Origin: JBAZCO01 sp041654915
GTDB taxonomy: Bacteria > Bacillota > Clostridia > Christensenellales > DTU072
Assembly (NCBI GenBank): GCA_041654915.1
Contig: JBAZCO010000042.1
Span: 1-13,225, forward strand
Reading direction: 5' to 3'
Length of the DNA stretch: 13,225 bases
Shown: positions 7,285 through 13,225 of the stretch, piece after piece
Position numbering within the stretch: the first letter of the stretch is position 1
Layout: each line of letters begins with the position of its first letter
Translations under genes and position numbers: made by a program
Notes under the pieces: model-generated
What the model was told of the DNA's origin: nothing
The model's input: the letters and a program-made list of their open reading frames with translations, nothing else
The model's database searches: none

Positions 7285-7324
7285 TAAAAAAACCGCAAGG
7301 CGCATACTGCTCCTTGCGGTTTTT
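7281..7324. terminator. Rho-independent terminator of rny (usable on both strands)
   Basis: The arms ACCGCAAGG (7292-7300) and CCTTGCGGT (7312-7320), extended by A/T pairs to 7288-7324, enclose an 11-base loop. On the minus strand the hairpin is followed by a run of seven T. It starts 24 bases after the rny stop codon. Confidence 0.92.
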
Positions 7325-7348
7325 AGTTTGTTAAACGCAATTATATTT

Positions 7349-8941
7349 CTATTTAGCGTATTCTACGCTTCTTAGTTCTCTTATTACATTCACTTTAATT
7401 TGTCCCGGATATTCCAATTCGGACTCTAGCTTTTTGGCGATTTCTTTCGCCATAAGCACTGTTGCCGCATCGTCTACTGTTTCGGGCTTTACGATTACTC
7501 GTATCTCTCTACCCGCTTGTATTGCAAACGATTGCTCTACTCCTGCGAACGAGTTTGCTAAACTTTCCAGTTTTTCCAATCTTTTTACATAATATTCTAG
7601 TGACTCTCGTCTTGCTCCCGGTCTTGCGCCGCTAATTGCGTCCGCCGCCTGAACAAGGATTGCCTCTAGCGTTGTTGCCTCAACATCACCGTGGTGAGCG
7701 GCTATTGCGTGAACAACCTTTTCGCTTTCCTTATATTTTTTTGCTAATTCCACGCCTATTTGCACATGCGTGCCTTCGTATTCGTGGTCTACGGACTTGC
7801 CTAAGTCGTGCAGCAGCCCTGCTCTTTTGGCAACTTTAATATCTGCGCCCAGCTCGGCGGCAAGTAGCCCTGCAAGGTGTGAAACTTCTAACGAATGTTT
7901 TAGCACATTCTGCCCATAGCTTGTTCTAAATTTCATCCTGCCAAGTAGCTTTACTATCTCGGGATGCACGCCGTACAATCCCGCATCAAATACAGCGGCC
8001 TCCCCCGCCTCTTTGATGGTTGCATCCATATCCCGTCTTACTCTATCGGCAACTTCTTCTATCCTGCCGGGGTGTATGCGCCCGTCGGATACAAGCTTTT
8101 GGAGTGTGAGCCTTGCTATCTCTCTCCTCACAGGGTCAAAGCCTGTAAGGGTGACTACATCGGGGGTATCGTCTATAATAATATCTACTCCCGTTGCGCT
8201 CTCTAGCGCTTTGATGTTGCGCCCCACTCTGCCAATAATCCTGCCCTTCATATCCTCGCTGGGAAGTTCCACAACGGATATCGTTGCCTCGGACGATTGG
8301 TCTACTGCACATCTTTGTATAGCTAGTGCTATAATATTGCGTGCTTTTTTCTCGCCTTCTTCTCTTGCTTCATTTTCGATTTCTTTAACGAGAATAGCTG
8401 CATCTTTGCGGGCATCATCTTGCATTTCATCAATAATAACTTGTTTTGCCTCGCCTCTGGTCATACCGCTAACCTTTTCCAGCTCCGCCATCATACGCTC
8501 GCTGTGAGATTGCAGTTCGGTTTGTTTTGCCTCTAACTCTTTTCCTTGGAGTTCTAGGTCTTTTCGTGTTTTCTCGATAAGGTCGAGTTTTTTGTCCATA
8601 GCATCCTCTTTTTTATTGAGGGAGTCTTCCTTTTGGTTTAGGCGTGACTCTTGTCTTTGCATTTCGGACCGTCTTTCTCTGGATTCTTTTTCAAACTCGT
8701 TGCGCAGTCTGATTTGTTCTTCTTTTGCCTCGAAAAGCGCATCTTTGCGAAGGGTTTTAGCCTCCAACCGTGCGTCTTCTATTACTCGTGCGAATTCTGC
8801 TTGTGCGTCGCCCATTTTCTTTTTAAGATAATACCTGTAACTTAGGTAACCTACAAACCCTCCCAAAATTAGTGGGACGATTACTAACGGTGCGACTGCC
8901 CAAGGAGGAATGGCACTTATCAGTGTCAGACTGCTTAGCAT
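7349..8941 (-). CDS. rny: Ribonuclease Y
   Basis: RNase Y is the membrane-anchored endoribonuclease that starts mRNA decay in Firmicutes. The 530-residue protein has the full family layout: an N-terminal transmembrane helix (about 15-38), a long charged coiled coil (about 40-205), a KH RNA-binding domain with GRIIGRVGRNIKALE (233-247), and an HD domain with H349, the H378-D379 pair (HDLGKS), AHHGD (415-419) and D434. The C-terminus IRELRSVEYAK is the characteristic family ending. Length is normal (about 520). AGGAGG lies 6 bases before the ATG. The gene has its own near-consensus promoter and terminator, so it can be expressed separately from recA upstream. Confidence 0.98.
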   Translation of the reverse strand: MLSSLTLISAIPPWAVAPLVIVPLILGGFVGYLSYRYYLKKKMGDAQAEFARVIEDARLEAKTLRKDALFEAKEEQIRLRNEFEKESRERRSEMQRQESRLNQKEDSLNKKEDAMDKKLDLIEKTRKDLELQGKELEAKQTELQSHSERMMAELEKVSGMTRGEAKQVIIDEMQDDARKDAAILVKEIENEAREEGEKKARNIIALAIQRCAVDQSSEATISVVELPSEDMKGRIIGRVGRNIKALESATGVDIIIDDTPDVVTLTGFDPVRREIARLTLQKLVSDGRIHPGRIEEVADRVRRDMDATIKEAGEAAVFDAGLYGVHPEIVKLLGRMKFRTSYGQNVLKHSLEVSHLAGLLAAELGADIKVAKRAGLLHDLGKSVDHEYEGTHVQIGVELAKKYKESEKVVHAIAAHHGDVEATTLEAILVQAADAISGARPGARRESLEYYVKRLEKLESLANSFAGVEQSFAIQAGREIRVIVKPETVDDAATVLMAKEIAKKLESELEYPGQIKVNVIRELRSVEYAK

Positions 8942-8988
8942 TTTAACCTCCTGTTTTTTTGTTATTTAAATTTGAAATTACGCATAGC

Positions 8989-9012
8989 ATCACGGTCGTT
9001 CGCTACCGTGAT
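8989..9012 (-). promoter_or_regulatory. Hairpin in the rny 5' leader
   Basis: The minus-strand RNA contains ATCACGGT, an 8-base loop and ACCGTGAT, a perfect 8-bp stem located about 10-30 bases after the predicted rny transcription start (about 9021). It has no T run, so it is not a terminator. A 5' stem of this kind can protect a message from 5'-end-dependent decay or be a control site; which applies here is unknown. Confidence 0.5.
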
Positions 9013-9027
9013 ACAATAATTATAATA

Positions 9028-9056
9028 ATTATACATCTTTGGCAAGCATTTGTCAA
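9028..9056 (-). promoter_or_regulatory. Consensus sigma-A promoter of rny
   Basis: On the minus strand, TTGACA (9051-9056) and TATAAT (9028-9033) match the sigma-A consensus perfectly with a 17-base spacer. Transcription should begin near 9021, giving an rny leader of about 80 bases. This is the strongest promoter in the window. A 10-base block in its spacer (9037-9046) has a perfect inverted copy at 9176-9185. Confidence 0.88.
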
Positions 9057-9217
9057 TCAATAAGAATACATCCGCCCCAGTGGGCTATGGCGTATATTTT
9101 TTACCTAGTTGCGTTTGCTATACCTAAAAGGCACATAACAATTATCGCCAAAAAAGGTGATAGATATGCTTTAGTCTTGCCAAAGATTATCTTATCAACA
9201 AGATAGCCCATTGATTG
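9037..9217. repeat. Cluster of inverted repeats upstream of rny
   Basis: Three perfect inverted pairs occur: CTTTGGCAAG (9037-9046) with CTTGCCAAAG (9176-9185), CAATCAAT (9054-9061) with ATTGATTG (9210-9217), and TGGGCTAT (9081-9088) with ATAGCCCA (9203-9210). The last two are nested and adjacent on the right side; the first crosses them. It may be an eroded inverted duplication or a regulatory arrangement. The 10-bp pair is the least likely to be chance. Confidence 0.35.
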
Positions 9218-9234
9218 CCTGTTTGGGCATCAAT
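9210..9234 (-). other. Hairpin downstream of recA
   Basis: Arms ATTGATGCC and GGC-A-ATCAAT (one bulged base) enclose a 6-base loop, beginning 19 bases after the recA stop. There is no following T run, so it is a 3' stem rather than a clear intrinsic terminator; it may protect the recA message end. Confidence 0.4.
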
Positions 9235-9252
9235 ATTTAGCATTATGGGCAA

Positions 9253-10233
9253 CTATATTGTTGCTTTAATTTTTTCTTCCAACTCTTTGGCAATCTCGGG
9301 ATTGGACTTGATAAACGCTACTGCCCTCTCTCTGCCTTGCCCAATTTTTTCGTTATTGTAACTAAACCAAGAGCCTGACTTGTTAACTAAATCCCGCTCC
9401 ACGGCACAGTCCAAAATGCAGCCTGCTTGAGAAATACCTTGCCCATAAATCATATCAAACTCCGCCTGCTTAAACGGTGCGGCAAGCTTGTTTTTCACCA
9501 CCTTTACACGGGTACGGTTGCCATATGGCACAGTGCCGTCTTTAAGGGTGTCTATCCTGCGCACATCCAGCCTAACGCTTGCGTAGAATTTAAGTGCTTT
9601 ACCGCCGGGGGTTGTTTCGGGACTGCCAAACATAACTCCAACTTTTTCCCTAAGTTGATTGATAAATATTATGCAAGTATTGGTGCGGCTAAGGTAAGCT
9701 GCTAGCTTTCTTAGTGCTTGCGACATAAGGCGTGCTTGCAATCCTATGTGCGAATCTCCCATTTCCCCGTCTATCTCCGCTTTGGGTGTGAGCGCCGCTA
9801 CGGAGTCAATAACTATCAAATCAATGCTCCCGCTTTTGATAAGCTCCTCCGCTATATCTAATGCCTGCTCGCCGTTGTCCGGCTGAGCAACATAAAGGTC
9901 TTTCAAATTTACTCCTAGGTTGGCGGCATAAGTGGGGTCTAGGGCATGCTCGGCATCAATAAATGCGGCAATCCCGCCCGCCTTTTGCGCCTCTGCTACT
10001 ATGTGCAATGCTATGGTCGTCTTTCCAGAGGACTCCGGTCCGTAAATTTCTACTACTCTGCCTCTTGGAACACCGCCTATACCAATAGCAGCATCCAAAG
10101 TAATACAACCTGTTGAAATCACATCAATTTTCACTTTTTCGTTGCCGCTTAGGTTCATTATCGCACCCTTGCCAAAATTCTTTTCAATTTTGGCTAGCAC
10201 ATCCGCTAATGCCTTTTTTTTCTTTTCGTCCAT
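9253..10233 (-). CDS. recA: Recombinase RecA
   Basis: RecA forms ATP-dependent filaments on single-stranded DNA for homologous recombination and triggers the SOS response. The protein shows the Walker A motif GPESSGKTT (65-73), FIDAEHALDP (91-100), Walker B region LIVIDSVAALTP (139-150), the DNA-binding L1 region with EMGDSHIGLQARLMSQALRK (157-176), INQLREKVGVMFG (191-203), and the L2 region SPETTPGGKALKF (204-216). At 326 residues it is short (E. coli RecA is 353): the core is complete, but the protein stops at about the position where the acidic C-terminal tail of E. coli RecA begins. AAAGGAG precedes the ATG and the gap to the upstream gene is only 15 bases, so it is probably co-transcribed with cinA and rimO. 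No GAAC-N4-GTTC LexA box is visible in that gap. Confidence 0.98.
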   Translation of the reverse strand: MDEKKKKALADVLAKIEKNFGKGAIMNLSGNEKVKIDVISTGCITLDAAIGIGGVPRGRVVEIYGPESSGKTTIALHIVAEAQKAGGIAAFIDAEHALDPTYAANLGVNLKDLYVAQPDNGEQALDIAEELIKSGSIDLIVIDSVAALTPKAEIDGEMGDSHIGLQARLMSQALRKLAAYLSRTNTCIIFINQLREKVGVMFGSPETTPGGKALKFYASVRLDVRRIDTLKDGTVPYGNRTRVKVVKNKLAAPFKQAEFDMIYGQGISQAGCILDCAVERDLVNKSGSWFSYNNEKIGQGRERAVAFIKSNPEIAKELEEKIKATI

Positions 10234-10248
10234 TGTTATCTCCTTTTG

Positions 10249-10914
10249 TTAGAAATGATTTTTTATATGCTGAACGGCATAGAATAATGCCATATTTGCA
10301 GCTTGTCGCCGTATTGAGTTTCTATCGCCATCAAAAATATTCTTGTGAATATCTGTGTGTTGTTCGCTAACTGCCGCAATGTATACCAATCCAACGGGTT
10401 TTTCGTTTGTGCCGCCTTGAGGTCCTGCAACGCCTGTTATGGATACCGCTAACGCTATATTGGACGCAAGTAGTCCATTTGCCATTTCTATTGCAGTTTC
10501 TTGGCTGACTGCACCAGAGTCACGCAATGTTTCCACTTCCACGGCAAGCCTATCTATTTTGGAGTTGTTTGAGTAGGCAACAATCCCTTCGTAAAATACA
10601 TTGGATGCGCCGGGGACACTTATAATTAGCGCCGATGCAAGCCCACCCGTGCAGCTCTCGGCAAGTGCAATATTTAAACCTTCGTAGTCTAATAAATCTA
10701 CCAAAGTTTCTGCCAGAGTTAGTTCCCCATTGCCGTATGCCTCCTCTTGAAAAAGCTCCTCTGCCAGCAGTTCATCCTCCTCTCTCATATCGGAGAAGGT
10801 TAGCGTATAATCCATATCCCGTCCCTCTAGACGATAAGCCCATGAGGGAAAACACAAGGCAAGCCGTTTTACAATTTCTTGTTTTGTTGCGCATAGCTGT
10901 ATGATTTTTGCCAT
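10249..10914 (-). CDS. cinA: CinA C-terminal-domain protein, NMN amidohydrolase (PncC) candidate
   Basis: Residues about 66-221 form a CinA C-terminal domain, which in characterised members (PncC) deamidates nicotinamide mononucleotide in pyridine nucleotide salvage. Motifs include AESCTGG (85-91), YSNNSK (114-119), TGVAGPQGGT (160-169), KPVGLVY (172-178) and GDR (196-198). The N-terminal 60 residues resemble the middle domain that precedes CinA in full-length proteins (for example YRLEGRDMDYTLTF, 27-40), but the usual molybdopterin-binding-like domain of about 170 residues is absent; full-length CinA is about 410. The reading frame opens cleanly with AAAGGCGGTG before the ATG, and the 22 bases to rimO leave no room for the missing domain, so this is a compact gene rather than a frameshift. 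Placement directly before recA is classic for cinA in Firmicutes. Confidence 0.9.
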   Translation of the reverse strand: MAKIIQLCATKQEIVKRLALCFPSWAYRLEGRDMDYTLTFSDMREEDELLAEELFQEEAYGNGELTLAETLVDLLDYEGLNIALAESCTGGLASALIISVPGASNVFYEGIVAYSNNSKIDRLAVEVETLRDSGAVSQETAIEMANGLLASNIALAVSITGVAGPQGGTNEKPVGLVYIAAVSEQHTDIHKNIFDGDRNSIRRQAANMALFYAVQHIKNHF

Positions 10915-10936
10915 AGCCGCACCGCCTTTATATCTC

Positions 10937-12244
10937 TTAGATTTCCACCACTTTGCCCTCTAGGTTAAAACCTGTTTGGGTAATTTTCACATTGTAGTAT
11001 TCACCTATATCTAACGGAAAATCCGCAGTGAATAATATTTTTGTATCGATTTCAGGAGAGTTTTGTTCGTTTCTGCCATAAAACATACCTCTATCGTAAT
11101 CTATACCCTCGTAGATAACGCTAATTGTCTTGCCAAGATATTTTTTATGGTTGTTTTCTATATTTTGGCTTTGAATTGCCGACAATATTTGCTCTCGCTT
11201 TGCTTTTATTCTTTTTGGCACTAGCCCCGTGTGCTTTGCCGCCGCTGTACCCTCCTCGACGGAGTAAGTAAAAAAGCCTGCATAATCTATATTGCCCTCG
11301 GCAATAAACGCTTTGAGTTTTGCAAACTCTTCCTCGCTCTCCCCGGGAAAGCCCACAATAAAGCTTGACCTTATTGCAATATCGCTATCCCTTGACTTGA
11401 TGCGCTTGATTAACTCCCGTATCTTTTTTTCGTCCGAACGGCGGTTCATACGCTTTAGCACTCCGTCGTCTATGTGCTGCATTGGGATATCTAGATATTT
11501 GGCAAGCTTATCCTCGGCAGAGAGCATATCGATAAGCTCATCGTCTATAAGCTCGGGATATGCGTACATAAGGCGAATTTTTACAAAATCAAGGGGAATT
11601 AATGCAGATAACAGCTCTTTTAGCGCATATCTGCCGTACAAATCCTTGCCGTAGCGAGTGGTGTCTTGGGCGACAAGTATCAACTCTTTTACCCCTTGTT
11701 CCGATAGGCTTTTTGCCTCTTTTACAAGTTCCTCAATGGGGGTTGAGCGGTATCTGCCCCTAATAAAAGGTATGGCGCAATAAGAACAAAAATTGTCACA
11801 CCCGTCCGCTATTTTTAAATAGGCATAGTGTGCAGGGGTAGTGAGTAGCCTACCTTTTTCGTAGTAGGTTTGCTTTTCATTTTTAACTAGCAAACGCTTA
11901 TCCGACTCAACTATACTCACTATATCGTGGTAGCTGTTTATGCCAACAAACGCATCCGCCTCGGGCATAGACTTTTCAAGCTCTGCGCCATAGCGCTCGG
12001 CAAGACAGCCAAGCACAATCAACTTTTTGTTCGTTCCCTCTTTGAGGGCTGCAAACTCAAGTATTGTATCTATGCTCTCCTCTTTTGCTTTGTCGATAAA
12101 AGCGCAAGTGTTTATTAAGATAACATCGGCATCCTTGCCGTCTTGTACAATTTTATAGCCCGCCTTTTTGAAGGTGAACAATACATTTTCGCTATCGACA
12201 CGATTTTTATCGCATCCTAAGGATACCATTCCTACCTTTTTCAT
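10937..12244 (-). CDS. rimO: Ribosomal protein S12 methylthiotransferase
   Basis: This radical-SAM enzyme adds a methylthio group to an aspartate of ribosomal protein S12. The 435-residue length is normal. The N-terminal methylthiotransferase domain carries the auxiliary cluster cysteines C11 (SLGCDKN), C47 (NTCAF) and C80 (LGCLAE). The radical-SAM motif CxxxCxxC is C149, C153, C156 (DGCDNFCSYC) followed by AIPFIRGRYRS. A C-terminal TRAM domain (about 365-435) would bind the substrate. The related tRNA enzyme MiaB is less likely because MVSLGCDKNRVDSE and the IRGRYRS context are RimO-like. The ATG overlaps the ftsK stop by four bases (ATGA), so the two are translationally coupled; the next gene follows after 22 bases. 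Confidence 0.96.
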   Translation of the reverse strand: MKKVGMVSLGCDKNRVDSENVLFTFKKAGYKIVQDGKDADVILINTCAFIDKAKEESIDTILEFAALKEGTNKKLIVLGCLAERYGAELEKSMPEADAFVGINSYHDIVSIVESDKRLLVKNEKQTYYEKGRLLTTPAHYAYLKIADGCDNFCSYCAIPFIRGRYRSTPIEELVKEAKSLSEQGVKELILVAQDTTRYGKDLYGRYALKELLSALIPLDFVKIRLMYAYPELIDDELIDMLSAEDKLAKYLDIPMQHIDDGVLKRMNRRSDEKKIRELIKRIKSRDSDIAIRSSFIVGFPGESEEEFAKLKAFIAEGNIDYAGFFTYSVEEGTAAAKHTGLVPKRIKAKREQILSAIQSQNIENNHKKYLGKTISVIYEGIDYDRGMFYGRNEQNSPEIDTKILFTADFPLDIGEYYNVKITQTGFNLEGKVVEI

Positions 12245-13225
12245 TCGTCACTCTCGAAAATTTTCTTATATTCTTCCATACTAATAAGCACTTCACGGGG
12301 CTTGCTAGGGTCACTGCTGGAAACATAGCCACGGTCGGCTAAGTCGTCAAGAATCTTTTTTGCCTTGATGTAGCCAACATTATGCTTTGCTTGAGCGTTA
12401 GATATTGACGCTCTGTTCTCCAAAATATAGGTTTTTAGAATACGCTTTAGGGTGTTTTCGTAATCGTTATCCCGTTCGGTCGCCATGGCGGCTTTCTCTT
12501 TCTCTTGCTCCTCTTGGGGCTTATTTTTAATTAAAGTTGCAAGTTCATCATCAAAGTCACCGTCGTTATGTTTTTTTATAAAGTCGCAAACCTCTCTTAA
12601 TTCTTTTATATCAATAAATGCGCCTTGCACTCTCTCTATGCTCTTCTTGAATGAAAATAGCATATCGCCTTTCCCCAACAGCCCTTCTGCGCCCCCTGTA
12701 TCTAGAATAATGCGGCTGTCTTGATTGGTTATCACCGAAAAGGCAACACGGGCAAGAATGTTTGCTCTAATCAATCCCGTTATGACATTCACGGTTGGGC
12801 GTTGGGTAGCAAGCACAAGATGTATGCCCGATGCACGCCCCAATTGGGCTATGCGCACAATATATTCCTCTACTTGCCCTTTGCCTCTTATCATTAATTC
12901 TGCCATTTCGTCTATTACAAGCACAATGCGTGGCAATTTGGTAAGCACACCCTTTTCCCGTTCCAATTCATTGTAGGCATCCAACTCATTGCATTTGTTT
13001 TTTTCCATTAAGCCATAGCGTCTTTCCATTTCTTGGGTGAGCCAGCGAAGTAGGTTCACTGCGTGGTCTGGCTCTTTTACAGTTTCTTTTATCAAAAGAT
13101 TGGGCAAGCCTTGGTATACACTAAGCTCCACCCTTTTGGGGTCGATTAGCAACAGACGCACATCTTCGGGCGAATATTTGTAAAGAATGCTCGTAATAAA
13201 CGAATTGATAAACACACTCTTGCCC
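12241..13225 (-). CDS. ftsK: DNA translocase FtsK/SpoIIIE, C-terminal part (5' end off window)
   Basis: The visible 327 residues begin at the end of the Walker A motif (GKS-VFINSF) and include LLLIDPKRVEL, Walker B LVIDEMAEL (about 101-109), ATQRPTVNVITGLIRANI (about 139-156) and LLGKGDMLF (about 182-190). A charged linker rich in E and K leads to a gamma winged-helix domain (about 255-316) ending SKPREVLIS. These hexameric motors pump DNA through the division or sporulation septum. The N-terminal membrane and linker regions are outside the window, so FtsK and SpoIIIE cannot be told apart. Compared with the family, the gamma domain has ISNAQAKHNVGYIKAKKILD where LLQRRF-R-GY-RA is usual, suggesting changed DNA-motif contacts. 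The stop overlaps rimO. Confidence 0.95.
   Translation of the reverse strand, partial: GKSVFINSFITSILYKYSPEDVRLLLIDPKRVELSVYQGLPNLLIKETVKEPDHAVNLLRWLTQEMERRYGLMEKNKCNELDAYNELEREKGVLTKLPRIVLVIDEMAELMIRGKGQVEEYIVRIAQLGRASGIHLVLATQRPTVNVITGLIRANILARVAFSVITNQDSRIILDTGGAEGLLGKGDMLFSFKKSIERVQGAFIDIKELREVCDFIKKHNDGDFDDELATLIKNKPQEEQEKEKAAMATERDNDYENTLKRILKTYILENRASISNAQAKHNVGYIKAKKILDDLADRGYVSSSDPSKPREVLISMEEYKKIFESDE

Larger units (their letters stand above)
8942..9252. other. recA-rny intergenic region (311 bases)
   Basis: From right to left on the minus strand it holds a hairpin just past recA (9210-9234), a stretch with a 36-codon reading frame of doubtful reality (9101-9211), the rny promoter (9028-9056), a leader with an 8-bp hairpin (8989-9012), and the rny ribosome binding site. 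Three inverted-repeat pairs link 9037-9088 with 9176-9217. No classical T-tailed terminator for recA is visible, so read-through into rny is possible. Confidence 0.6.

Noticed and set aside
8013..8507. 164-codon plus-strand open frame rich in Ser, Ile and Leu
   Set aside because: It is antisense to rny; the serine and leucine richness is the expected reverse reading of the Glu/Lys/Arg-rich coiled coil and KH region.
8997..9012. Possible LexA/DinR-like site CGAACGACCGTGAT in the rny leader
   Set aside because: Only the left half GAAC fits GAAC-N4-GTTC; the right half does not. The symmetry there is explained by the 8-bp hairpin.
9101..9211. 36-codon minus-strand frame with a hydrophobic C-terminal half between recA and rny
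   Set aside because: Only a weak AGG precedes the ATG, its start overlaps the recA-downstream hairpin, and there is no supporting promoter or terminator; conservation in relatives would be needed to keep it.
10234..10248. SOS box expected before recA
   Set aside because: The 15-base gap contains only the ribosome binding site; any LexA control must lie further upstream in the operon or outside the window.

Overview
This window looks like chromosomal DNA from an anaerobic member of the Clostridia or a related low-to-moderate-GC Firmicute; by eye the genes are around 40-50% GC. The basis for this is a ferredoxin-linked 2-oxoacid oxidoreductase, strong AGGAGG ribosome binding sites, sigma-A style promoters, a membrane-anchored RNase Y, and an ftsK-rimO-cinA-recA-rny gene order that recalls the housekeeping cluster of Firmicutes. 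The standard bacterial code fits, with TAA, TAG and TGA all used as stops. No mobile element, CRISPR array, tRNA or rRNA was seen.

All long genes are on the minus strand, so transcription runs right to left. At the right end (13225 to about 9253) is a tightly packed set: the C-terminal part of an FtsK/SpoIIIE translocase, rimO (ATGA overlap with ftsK), a shortened CinA/PncC-type protein, and recA, with gaps of only 15-22 bases between the last three. A 311-base gap then carries a near-consensus promoter for rny and several inverted repeats. After the rny terminator, a gene for a DUF3267-type membrane zinc metalloprotease candidate has its own promoter.

The middle (about 5656-6525) is a small-gene island. 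A plus-strand gene encodes a 67-residue Gly/Cys-rich protein with an internal tandem repeat. Facing it is a minus-strand gene for a 52-residue unknown protein, and the two share one bidirectional terminator. The Gly/Cys-rich gene has a perfect 7-bp dyad in its promoter/leader region that fits the GlnR/TnrA consensus.

The left part (5655 to 1, running off the end) is a probable four-gene catabolic operon: an aconitase-superfamily hydratase of the YbhJ type, a phenylacetate-CoA ligase, and indolepyruvate:ferredoxin oxidoreductase subunits alpha and beta. The first three genes are joined by ATGA overlaps. The ligase and oxidoreductase fit aromatic amino acid (aryl-2-oxoacid, aryl-acetate and aryl-acetyl-CoA) metabolism with ferredoxin reduction; the role of the hydratase in that pathway is unknown. 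The points most worth a second look are this operon, the small-gene island, and the altered DNA-recognition segment of FtsK.
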